Source: Primula veris
Taxonomy: Eukaryota > Streptophyta > Magnoliopsida > Ericales > Primulaceae
Assembly: GCA_963682055.1 (NCBI GenBank)
Contig: OY821746.1
Coordinates: forward strand, 20,154,481-20,218,480
Direction of reading: 5' to 3'
DNA length: 64,000 nt
The notes beneath the pieces were generated by a model. The model was given only the letters and a program-made list of their open reading frames with translations, was not told the DNA's origin and made no database searches. Position 1 is the stretch's first letter; each line of letters begins with the position of its first letter. Below are positions 25,301-34,579 of the stretch, piece by piece. A program made the position numbers and the translations under genes.

Positions 25301-27398
25301 AAGAAGTTACTGACCTGATGAGAACGTTTGAAGACTGCTATATCAGACCCGAATGCAGCAAATGTGAAATCCCTATAGGAAGCAAGAGCTCTTATCTTCT
25401 TTGGCAGCTGAGGACCTTTGTGCAACATATCCAAAGATCAAAACTGACCAAAATAACTAATAACTAACATCCCATGATATCTTAAATCATTTAAAAAGAA
25501 AACAAAAGCAAAAACCAGCACCAAGAATGTGAAGCAAATTTAATCTAGACATGCTAAATGAAATGCATAACTCGCTAGCTTAACTATCAACCAATGTGGC
25601 CAAAAACTGCTGGGGAAAATAAGAGCCAGTTTCAAGCAATCTTAATATTCCATTTTCTATGATCAGATTAGAACAAATTATGCATAAAAACACATCGCGT
25701 CTATTCCTGTATATTTCGCACCCTTAATATGAGTTCACAATGAAACCATGCGCGGTTCTAATAAAAGCAATACGGGCTTGTTTGATTGCATCCTAAAATC
25801 TTTTTTACTGTTTATTTAATAGAAATGAATAGCTAATGGAGTTATAGCAAGTAGCATGTTCTCAAACTCATACAATTCTTCTTATTTGTTCAAGCCAAAT
25901 AAGCCTTAATGTGTAAATATTAATGAATAAAAGGTGGGCGGCAATAGAAGATTACAAACGCTGTTCGACACCTTCCCACAAACTGACAAAAGTGAGATTA
26001 TTAGCTGCAACTCTTGGCAAATAAATTAACTAAGGCTTCCCTTTGTCGCGGCTTTCGTGCTCAACAGCTAATATTTTCTGTATTTTTTGGCCGTAAAAAA
26101 GCTAGAATCTGTAAGCTGGATGAACCTAATTTTTTTCTCCAGAAACTCCGAAAATCCAGCTTCTATGCTTAAAATCTGGTACCAAACAAGCTCTAAATGA
26201 AGAGTGAAACTAATTTCATCCAACTCAAACAATTTCTAGTACAAAAATGACTTACCCACTAGCACCAACGTCAGCTTCGCACACTGCAAATATAAACAAC
26301 AATAAAAAAGCATCAAATAAATACGTATACAGGTAATCAGTCATAAAATTAAAAACACAAGTCATCTTGATAAGGTAATTACATCCAATTTTCCATAAGT
26401 CTGGTTTTGTATTATGTTTCAAGACAATACAACATTATACTATGACCAGTGTTACATTTTTACTATTTTACAGCAATGCAATTGTTTCTCGTAAAAACTG
26501 TTATTTTTTCTCCGAATAAAGTTAAATAGGTATCGAAATTGTTCAAGACAATTTCCATAACTCTGGTTTTGCAATATGCTTCAAGACAATACTACATTAT
26601 ACTATGGCTGGTGTTACATTTTTACTTCTCTATAGTAATGCAATTTTTTTCTCGTAAACAGTCATTTTTTATCCGAAGAAAGTTAAATAGGCATCGAAAC
26701 TGAATAGGCTAAGGTGTGGAATTGCTAGAGCCCGGCCTTGCAGTTAATCATACAAATATAACAAATACTATATATATATACACACACACACACACAGACA
26801 GTATTGCATTATATTATAACCGTTGCTACATTTTAGTTTTTCATTTTAATAATGCAATTTTTCCGGATAAATACTGTCACTTTTCTCCGAACAAAGCTAA
26901 ATCGGCACCGAAATTGCTAGGGCCGACTAATATATACTCCCTACATCCCTAAATAAGTATCCCCTATGAAAATAGGCAACTTTGACCATCAAATTTTTCA
27001 TATCTAAATTGTCGGTATGGAAAATCCAAAAATTTCATCAAATAGTACTAACCATGAACTATGTAACTGACTTTTCAAATAATTTTTTTCGGCATTTTAC
27101 ATATGAAAAATTTGATGGTCAAGATTACACGTATTTACATAGGAGACACTTATTTAGAAACGAAGGGAGTATTTATACATATATGCATATATCTATAAGG
27201 TAATTACGCCCCATTTTCCATGAATCTGGCTTTGTAATATGCTTCAAGACGCAATTTTTTTTCTCGTGAATAAAGTTATATAGGCATCGACATTGAAAAG
27301 GGTAAGGTGTGGAATTAAAAACACAAGTCATCTTGATAAGGTAAATATGCTCAGTGGCGGAACCAGGATTCGATTCTTGGGGGTGGGTGGGTGGGTGT

Positions 27399-27429
<31 letters not shown>

Positions 27430-28311
27430 GGTTGATTTTTTTTTTAGTACAATAACAATAAACGGTATAAAAAAACCAAAGAAACTTGGAGCTTATTTAT
27501 TACTTAGCTGACTTGTCCATTGATCCAAAAATTTCAAACGATATATATAGAAAAATTGACTACAAATACAAATTTATTTGTTTAAACTTTTTTGTAATAT
27601 GATTATGAAACTACACAAAAACATTTATTTATAAAATCTTGTAATAGTACCTTAAAGATGCAATTAATTCATGGAAAGGTCAAAAATTAAGGTAATGTTA
27701 ATTCAATGAAGAGTAAAAAATAACCACAAGATTCGAACTAAGGACCTTGTGGACACAAAATATTTATGTTTACCATTTGAACTAAGTTACTATTTGTTCA
27801 TTGGGGGGATATTTATGTATAAAACCTTAAATTTCCGAATTTTTCTATATAAAAAAAATTATTTTTAAATTTGTTGGGGTGGCGGCAGCACCCCCTTGCC
27901 CCCCACTGATTCCGCCCCTGAATATACCGCATTTATCATTAGTCTGGTTTTGTAATATGTTCAGGACAATACTACATTATACTATGACCCTACATTTTTT
28001 TTGATTTTTTTATAGTAATACAAATTTTGTTCTCGTAAATATAGTCATTTTTTCTCCGAAATTGAAAAGGCTAAGGTGCCTAATTCATAAGGCCGGGTTT
28101 ACAGTTAATCATACAGAAATAACAGATATCTAGTTTTACATATATAGATAAATATATATATATATAGAGAGAGAGAGAAAATTACATTATAAATTTGCCA
28201 GGCTTTACCGATGCTGACAGTGACGAAGCTTTCGGTGCCCAATCTCTGAACAGAGAACGGAACGCTGCTTGTTATGTATCCAATTGCACGAAACGGTTCA
28301 AATATTCCCAT
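16309..28311 (-). CDS. UTP21: U3 snoRNA-associated protein 21 (WDR36 homologue), 18 exons
   Basis: A nucleolar subunit of the UTP-B module of the SSU processome, needed for 18S rRNA maturation. The minus-strand exons from the 5' end are 28186-28311, 26256-26283, 25315-25415, 24619-24822, 24192-24435, 23079-23254, 22241-22323, 21794-21866, 21509-21574, 21308-21350, 20454-20593, 19837-20049, 19153-19237, 18763-19057, 17796-18060, 17190-17406, 16861-17078 and 16309-16458. All junctions are GT/AG, the frame holds throughout, and the sum is 2727 nt (908 aa), the usual plant length. WD40 blades are visible (GVISIWNLEKRR, IKVWDFKGREL, SSMDGSLRIWDVILARQ). The C-terminal Utp21 domain follows IPSFSGEITFKP and contains LLQIIDDDD and IHGETIRGHPKL. 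The start is MGIFEPFRAIGYITSSVPFS. The gene appears intact and is transcribed away from NUB1. Confidence 0.93.
18136..18760. repeat. Tandem duplication in UTP21 intron
   Basis: Copy A (about 18136-18350) and copy B (about 18511-18757) share ATACTTCTATT, ATCAGG...CGTGT, and a final ATATATACATACATATATACTC-type stretch. Copy B runs right up to the splice donor of the 18763-19057 exon. The copies are strongly diverged. Confidence 0.6.
25774..26194. mobile_element. hAT-like MITE in a UTP21 intron
   Basis: The left end GGGCTTGTTTGATTGC matches the reverse complement of the right end (GAGCTTGTTTGGTACC). Such GGGCTTGTTTGG ends are common in plant hAT-derived MITEs. An internal AAGCCAAATAAGCC near 25892 may be the end of a second element. 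The insertion lies in the intron between exons 25315-25415 and 26256-26283. No clear target duplication is seen. Confidence 0.45.
26391..28095. repeat. Dispersed 150-bp repeats in UTP21 intron 1
   Basis: Five related units lie at about 26391-26545, 26556-26700, 26803-26920, 27210-27310 and 27940-28095. Each carries parts of TCTGGTTTTGTAATATG, CAAGACAATACTACATTATA, GTTACATTTTTA, TTTTCTCGTAA and a GTTAAATAGGCATCGAAA-like end. The intron has evidently grown by local duplication and by an insertion that splits one unit. Confidence 0.7.
27352..27920. mobile_element. CAGTGGCGGAACCAG-ended element in intron 1
   Basis: A 569-bp insertion that begins CAGTGGCGGAACCAGG and ends, in reverse complement, CAGGGGCGGAATCAGTGG. 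It interrupts one of the 150-bp units: sequence contiguous in the other copies (GATAAGGTAATTAC...CATTTTCCAT...TCTGG) is split. It holds a GT/G homopolymer tract (27394-27431) and, on its minus strand near 27780-27735, words like TTAGTTCAAATGG and TAGTTCGAATCTTG that resemble Pol III A and B boxes. Confidence 0.6.
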
Positions 28312-28320
28312 TATATATAA

Positions 28321-28324
<4 letters not shown>

Positions 28325-28374
<50 letters not shown>
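28325..28374. repeat. (TA)n/(GT)n microsatellite just upstream of UTP21
   Basis: About 19 TA dinucleotides run into GT repeats. The tract starts only 14 bases before the UTP21 start codon, so it lies in the 5' UTR or core promoter. Confidence 0.9.
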
Positions 28375-28483
28375 TTTTATATTGATTTGATGGTCTCTCT
28401 CTATAAATAAGTACAGTGGCGGAGCTCAAGTTAGGGTTTTAGTGGGAGAGACAAATACTCAGGGTTTTAATGTTTTAGTAATT

Positions 28484-28785
28484 ATTTAAGGTGAACTATA
28501 ACATTATGCTATTGTAGTTTTGGTGTAAAGTTCAATTTAGTCTAATAGTTTCAATTGTAACACTATATTCATGCTTTTACTATTTAAGGTGAACTGTTAA
28601 CATTATGGTCTTATAGTTTTGGTGTAAAGTTCAATTTAGCCGGAGAGTTTCAATTGTAACACTATAAGTTCTCATGATTTTACTATTTAAGATGAACTAT
28701 AACATTATGGTCTTGTAGTTTTGCTGTAAAGTTCAATTTAGTCATAGAGTTTCAATTGTAACACTATAAGTCCTCATGATTTTAT
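28484..28785. repeat. Three tandem copies of a 100-bp unit
   Basis: Units start at 28484, 28582 and 28685. Each begins ATTTAAG(G/A)TGAACT and holds TAACATTATG, GTAAAGTTCAATTTAG and TTTCAATTGTAACACTATA. They are preceded at 28414 by a CAGTGGCGGAGCTCAAG end that resembles the element in UTP21 intron 1. Confidence 0.85.
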
Positions 28786-29019
28786 TGGAGTAGTTTATAA
28801 AGTGGTATTACCAGCGTCTAGCCTTGGGTTCACTAACAACAGTATTTTAAAGTAAAAATATGTTAATTAGCTAACAATATTATGTAACAATTGGTATAAT
28901 AGTATTATTGTGGATGCTCTAAAATGATATATAATTCATATGTTGTAGTTTTTTTTATTAGTATAAAACTATTTGAGTTTTTTTTTTTTTCATTCTGCCT
29001 ATTTGACTATCTTTATTCC

Positions 29020-29980
29020 CATTTTAGCCTATAGTGCCATACTTTTGTTATTTTAGCCTACTTTAAAGAGTTACACCTAGCAGCGCTTCAAAACTGAAGT
29101 GCAAACCATCAAAGCCACCGGGTTAAACTTTTGAAAAAATATAAAGTAACGAAGCTCTACACATAGTAGAGCTTTAAACAAAATATGAAAAAAAACTCTC
29201 GTGGAATTATAAAACTTTAGGAGGGTTGTTTTTTAAAATGAAATGGGTATTTTAGTTTGATGGGATGCTTTTGTAATAACAGTTGAGTACGGTAAATAAA
29301 GTACCGTTGACTTTTTACTTCTTTAACTACTTTGGTACATCTTCGATACGACACGGGTACGCGAACAATACCTCCCGATACTTTTTCGATACGGTTAAGA
29401 AATTTAATTTAATTTTTTTCTTAAAAACTAATTAAAATATAAGTTTATCAATATAGTAATATGAATATTTTATAATTAACAAGTATGATGAATTTAATTA
29501 TATTTGTTTTACACATGAAAATTTATATCAACATTCACTAAAAAAAAGATTTGTATTTATGCCTAAATTGTTTCGAAAGTTGTTAATTATGTTATTTCAA
29601 TAGTGTAGTTGGTAATAACTGAATTCTATATATAAAATATATGTTTTTTTTATTGCCATAACCTTCTCGTATTGTCCCGACTTTTTTCTTTAACTTTTAT
29701 CGTATCGCCGTACCTGTATCGTGTACATCGACCCGTGTAACCTTATGTGATGAAGATTAATTTTGTGGGTTGCTGGAGAGGGGATAGTAAGATTTTATTT
29801 TTATAGATTTTGTTTAAAGATTTACTATGTGTGGAGCTTCATTGCTTTTTATTTTTTCAAAATCTTAACCGATGACTTTAGTGATTTTGCATTTGATTTT
29901 TAAAGCGCTACTAAGTGTAACTTTTTAAAGTAGGCTAAAATGGCAAAATTTAGGCCTTATAGGTCAAAATTTAGGCTACG
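29020..29980. mobile_element. DNA element with about 180-bp terminal inverted repeats
   Basis: The left arm (29020-29200) and right arm (29795-29980) are reverse complements with moderate divergence: ATTTTAGCCTACTTTAAAG, GTTACACCTAGCAGCGCTT and CTCTACACATAGTAGAGC on the left match the complement of the right arm. Inside is a second, weaker inverted pair built on TCGATACGACACGGGTAC and its partner near 29700-29745, possibly a nested element. There is no coding sequence. Long arms suggest a Mutator-like or foldback element. Confidence 0.65.
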
Positions 29981-30011
29981 ACTATTATATGCTTTTATTT
30001 AGTCGTTATAT

Positions 30012-30110
30012 AAATTTGTAAGCTCAAATGGTGGAAGCGTTTGAGTCCGAGGTTTCGAGAGATGGTGGCTCGAATCCACTCAGATGTTGAGATTTTTGCA
30101 CTTAGGCTCA
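30012..30110 (+). mobile_element. tRNA-like SINE remnant
   Basis: GTAAGCTCAAATGGTGGAAG resembles a Pol III A box. About 30 bases later, GGTGGCTCGAATCCACTC resembles a B box (consensus GGTTCGAATCC). No cloverleaf acceptor stem closes, so it is not a functional tRNA gene; a tRNA-derived SINE head is the likelier reading. Confidence 0.4.
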
Positions 30111-31316
30111 ACCTTAATTACTTCCAAGTAAAACATTTGCACTTCCAGTTTTAACTAAATCATATACATTTAGAACTGGATTAGCCGGTATTCCTTAATG
30201 AATGAGTGGCTTTAGGAGATTAGGGACACTTTCAATTAAAATCTATGCAACTTTAACTAAAAATTTGTAATTTCATATGAATTCCATATATTTTTAAGTG
30301 AATCATATGCATTTTCAACGAAATTCTATTCACTTTCGTATTTACATTATTTGCTTTCAAAATAATAATTATGTACTTAGAACGGAACATTATGCACTCC
30401 AATGGAACATTATGTAGTTTTAGCTAAATCCTAAGTACTTTCACCTCTTTTTGTGTGTGTGGAAAAAACGTTTTATATTTATGAATTAAGCAGTTTTTTT
30501 TATGAGAAAATATATTTTATTGTGATAAAGTCATTTTTAGGATGTAAAACACGTTCATTAGTGAAAAATCATTTTTCTGGTGAGAAAACCCGCTTCTTTG
30601 AGAAGAGAAGATTATAGTGAAAATGTTAGTTTGCTTGTAAATAGCCGTTTATTATGTCGAAAAGAAACAAATTTTTTTTATGAAAAGACCATTTTTAGTT
30701 GAAATATCCGTTTTTAATGAAAAAAAAAACTAATTTCGGTATAGAAAATTACCTTTTGGTAAAATGTAATTTTATTTTTTTGGTGATAAAACGTGTCTTT
30801 CTCTAGGGAAATTTTTTTGGGTGAAAAAATGCTGTTTGTTTTAATAAAAAAATTATGCATTTTTATTGTAATTTCATATGTATTTTTTAAAAGAAAATGA
30901 TAAATATATGGGAAAAAATACGTTGAGTGTATTGTACTACCAGTGTTTAATGATTTAAGTACTGAACTATCAATTTTAACAAATGAGATACAAAATTACA
31001 AAATTTATCACAATTGAGGACTTGTCGTTAAACAAAATGATGAAATTACACTCACATTCTCTTGTCTATCATATGGTGAGTGCATTTATATCAACGTCCG
31101 TAAAAAATAGATTCACAAATATGAGATATAGTGACTGCAATTTCGTTGATTTATGTTGTTAGTCTCTTAATCGGATGAAATTTAATAATTTAATATGTCA
31201 ATTGTTAAAATTAGTTGTAGTATTTTAATCGTTAACTACTTTTACATGAACTAAACGTATTTTTTCCCTATAAATAAATATACTAAAATTATATCCCCAC
31301 TTAGCAAAACAAGACC
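30111..31316. other. AT-rich intergenic DNA upstream of the copia element
   Basis: 30240-30900 is a low-complexity run of ATGCACTTT-like and GAAAAAATCATTTTT-like phrases. It resembles in style the minisatellite and tail at 62320-63300, so both may descend from one repeat family. No gene is seen. Confidence 0.35.
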
Positions 31317-31321
31317 TTTTT

Positions 31322-31524
31322 TGTTGTAAGATTATTGGACTCTTGGGCTTTTACTTATTGGGCCCAGGTAGGCTTATAACCCTCCCCCTCTATCTATATA
31401 AAGAGGGCTAGGGGTCTTGTATTTCATCATCCATTCATATTCATTCATTAATAAAGACGATATTGTTCTCCCCTCTCTCTACTTCTGTCTCCCTAAATAT
31501 CTAGCTAATAGTTGTATTACAACA
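31322..31524 (+). repeat. 5' LTR
   Basis: Starts TGTTGTAAGATT and ends GTATTACAACA. It contains a TATATAAAG box at 31395-31403 and an ATTAATAAAG polyadenylation-like motif near 31449, so it should drive the element transcript. GGGCCC lies near 31361. Confidence 0.95.
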
Positions 31525-31536
31525 CGTTATCAGCAT
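31525..31536 (+). other. Probable primer-binding site
   Basis: CGTTATCAGCAT directly follows the LTR. GTTATCAG is one mismatch from the GGTATCAG core complementary to plant initiator tRNA-Met, the usual copia primer. The match is short, so the primer assignment is an inference. Confidence 0.5.
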
Positions 31537-31873
31537 TGCTCTCGGAGATTGGAGTACGGATTCTGGGTTCAATAAACCTTGAGGTTTATCCGGGTTTTAT
31601 TAGAATTTTGCTATATCGACCTTCACCAACATACCGTGCGTAAGATATCGATTTTCAAAACTCATATAACTAGCCTCGTATGTTTGTGTTACTACGGCTG
31701 CATAATATATTTCGTTTAGGTTATTTTGCATTAATCACTGTTGTATGTGATTTAATTCTGTTAATTAAGATATATAGTGCATGTGATGGTCTGTGCATGA
31801 TTTATATATGTCATGTATGTAATATGACTAATGGATTATACTGTAATCAATCAACCATGTAGATTCGTTAGTA

Positions 31874-31931
<58 letters not shown>

Positions 31932-32640
31932 GTGATATGCTGTGAAATTGTGTTTATGAACTTACATAGTATTTGAATTAATTGATTCTAGAATGCATAG
32001 TATTTGTACTATTACTGTGATCATGCATAACAATACATATAACGGACCATATTAACACTATTAATTCTGGAATTGTAAATTGATAACAGTAGCATCAATG
32101 AGTTGTGTACTTATTACATGTATAACCGATTTGTAAATCAAAAATCTTGTAATTGTAAAACATGTATTAATCTGTCGGATTAAATCTGTAACAAACTGAA
32201 ACGTATGTACTGACTTGTAATTCTCTGAAAGCTGTAAACTATTCTGTAAATTACTCAAGGACTAAACTGAAACTTGTCTGAATTTCTGGACTGTATATGT
32301 AATAATGCTGTAAATAGATATATAGTTTGCTGTAATTACACGCATGGTCCTGTAGTATAATACTTATACGAAAACAGTACATATGGTTGATAAAGATACA
32401 ATATTTGGTAAATATACACACACATGCATATAAATTTTTTTATTAAAAGGCAAGCGTATAAAAATTGCATGTTAATTGAATAAATTGATATGTTTCCATG
32501 TAAATTTAACCCCTTTGCATGTTAAAATATTTTTTTTACCATATATAGAATTGATTGGTAAATTAAAAATATATTGTTTGCTTGCATGTTAAAACTACCA
32601 TGTATAGAATTATTAATATGGCGATAAACATAGATAATTG

Positions 32641-32800
32641 ATTTGATATGTTAGAATATTCATGGATTAATTGATAATCTTAAATAGATTTGATTTGATA
32701 TGTTAGAATCTTCATGAATTGATTGATAATATTAAATTGATTTGATTTGATATGTTAGAATCTTTATGGATTGATTGATAATCTTAAATTGATTTGTTTA
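32641..32800 (+). repeat. Three tandem 52-bp units in the copia leader
   Basis: Units start at 32641, 32693 and 32745. Each reads ATTTGATATGTTAGAATNTT then CATGGATTNATTGATAAT. Copy-to-copy differences are few. Confidence 0.9.
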
Positions 32801-33354
32801 TAACATTAAATCTACTGCATAATTAGATAGATTCTAAAATATATTTACTGCATTTTTATATATATATGGTTAATCTAGATAGATATTGTCTATTTTATTA
32901 ATTTTATTGCCATATATAAAAGCGAAAATCGTATATATTCACATTTAAGTTGGAAAAATTATGAATCTTCCCCAAATAGGCTCACCTATTTGGATACGAT
33001 GTCTAGGAAAGATAAAGGCGGAAGTCGTTCTCCTAATGAGGTCGGTTTTTAAGAGGCATTCGTGCCCACCCCCCTCACCGTCTTTCCTGGTCATGTTCAA
33101 ATAGAGCTACCGAAAGGGGTTGAGTAAATAATAATTTCCCCGAATGTGTCTATATAGATATGTATTCGCCGAATTGGTGTCTCAGTATCGACCGTTCGAT
33201 CAAAGAGAACCACTTCACTTAAAAGCAAAACTTGTCTTTCGAACCTGTCGTTTCGAAATAAAGTTTGTGCTTATACAAACCATAAACATATAAACCCGTT
33301 GTTTTATATGATGACTAATCCAGTCTTTATTTTCTTTTCTCCTGTTGTAGAAAA

Positions 33355-34350
33355 ATGTCAATCAAGCTTGACTTTCCAATTTTGGATGCTGCCGGCAAGA
33401 ACTACTTGGATTGGAGTCAGGATATCCAAAACCATTTAGATACCCAAGTCTTATTGGATGTCATATATGATGAGGAGGAGCGTGAAATGGAAGTAACGCG
33501 TGAAATGAGTGCTCGGGCGATGATTCTGTTTCGCCGCCACTTATCAAACGCCATGAAATCTGAGGTCATAGCGACCACCTCACCAAAGACATTGTGGGAC
33601 TCTCTGAAAGAGCGTTTCGACCACCAAAAGACCATTTGGCTTCCTGAAGCCCGCCGTGATTGGCTGAATCTGCGATTTCAGGACTTCGAAAGCGTTGAAA
33701 AATATAACGCTGAAGTATGCAGAATTCATGCTACTCTCCAATACTGTGGTGAAACGCTCACCGACAGTGACTTATTGGAGAAAACGTACACCACATTTCC
33801 TAGTTCTGACATCTTGCTCCAAAAGCAATATCGTCAGTCTAAATTCACTAGATTTCCCGAGCTCATCACCCAGTTGTTATTGGACGAGAAGAATAGTCTC
33901 ATTTTAATGATGAACAGTAATTCTCGTCCTGCTAGTTCAAAGGCAATTCCAATGCCTGATGCTAATGTTGTTCATGGACCTCGTCCACGATATGGGAAAC
34001 GAGAAAAGGGCCTGTCGTCCCGTCAGCCAAGGAACAGGGATGGGCGTAATGCTCGTCCAGCCAAGCGAGTTTTGGACAATCGTCCGAACCGAGGACCTGT
34101 GTCTCCTCCTAGGCAGTCTCGTGGTGGTAGGAACAATCGGGCCAGTCGTCCCAAAGCAAGAGAATCGGCCGATATGCCAACTCTGTGCTATAAATGTGGT
34201 GGAAATGGTCATATGCAAAGGACTTGTAGGGCAACTCCCCAAGAAGTCAAAAACTACCATAAGGGTAGAAGGGTCGAAACCAACATGACTGAAGCTAGTG
34301 CAAAAGAAACTCTTGAGACCCCTGACTTTGAGGCTCACATGGAAGAATAA
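33355..34350 (+). CDS. gag: Copia Gag (capsid/nucleocapsid), 331 aa
   Basis: Structural protein that packages the element RNA into virus-like particles in the cytoplasm. The N-terminal two thirds match the plant copia Gag (UBN2-type) fold: LDAAGKNYLDWSQDIQNHLD, then LWDSLKERFDHQKT and a conserved LNLRFQDFESVEKYNAEV helix region. A basic Arg/Asn-rich stretch (residues about 205-270) precedes a CCHC zinc knuckle, CYKCGGNGHMQRTC, at about residues 279-292. The frame is intact and ends TAA at 34350. Unlike many copia elements, gag is not fused to pol: pol begins 229 nt later in the +1 frame. Confidence 0.9.
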   Translation: MSIKLDFPILDAAGKNYLDWSQDIQNHLDTQVLLDVIYDEEEREMEVTREMSARAMILFRRHLSNAMKSEVIATTSPKTLWDSLKERFDHQKTIWLPEARRDWLNLRFQDFESVEKYNAEVCRIHATLQYCGETLTDSDLLEKTYTTFPSSDILLQKQYRQSKFTRFPELITQLLLDEKNSLILMMNSNSRPASSKAIPMPDANVVHGPRPRYGKREKGLSSRQPRNRDGRNARPAKRVLDNRPNRGPVSPPRQSRGGRNNRASRPKARESADMPTLCYKCGGNGHMQRTCRATPQEVKNYHKGRRVETNMTEASAKETLETPDFEAHMEE

Positions 34351-34577
34351 AGTTTTTTTTTCTTCGTTTCTTTTAATAATTGAGCTGTTTTGCTCCTGGA
34401 TTATGTTATTTCAATTCCATTTCGGATTATGTTTTTTCCTTTGGATATTGTTCATTTCTTTTGGATTATGGTTTGTTTTATGGATAATGTTTTGAACATT
34501 TCTCGTATAATTTAAAGTTATTTCATTGAGCAATTCCTTTTATTCGTGTGACCGACTTTAAATTATTTTACTTTTAG
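34265..34577 (+). other. Candidate alternative intron across the gag-pol spacer
   Basis: A possible donor (AAGG|GTAGAA, GT at 34265) lies within the end of gag, and a good acceptor (TTTTACTTTTAG, AG at 34576-34577) lies two bases before the pol ATG. The intervening 313 nt is T-rich downstream of the gag stop. Removing it joins gag to pol in the same frame. The corresponding GT and AG are kept in the decayed minus-strand copy (about 2123 to 1841). This could explain how both Gag and Gag-Pol are made. No RNA evidence is available. Confidence 0.4.
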
Positions 34578-34579
34578 GC

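Larger units (their letters stand above)
31525..33354 (+). other. Long 1.83 kb leader of the copia element, possible intron
   Basis: AT-rich, with a (TA)n tract at 31879-31928. The segment 32930-33310 is strongly conserved with the decayed copy at 2840-3260. It holds a 17-codon upstream ORF (MSRKDKGGSRSPNEVGF, 33000-33053) and a TTTCGAA/TTCGAAA hairpin (33237-33258). A GTAAGATATC donor-like site at 31640 and an excellent acceptor (TTTTCTTTTCTCCTGTTGTAG at 33330-33350), four bases before the gag ATG, suggest a removable 1.7 kb intron. Splicing is inferred only. Confidence 0.55.

Noticed and set aside
30012..30110. Functional tRNA gene
   Set aside because: A- and B-box-like words are present, but no acceptor stem or anticodon arm closes. 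Listed as a SINE-like remnant instead.
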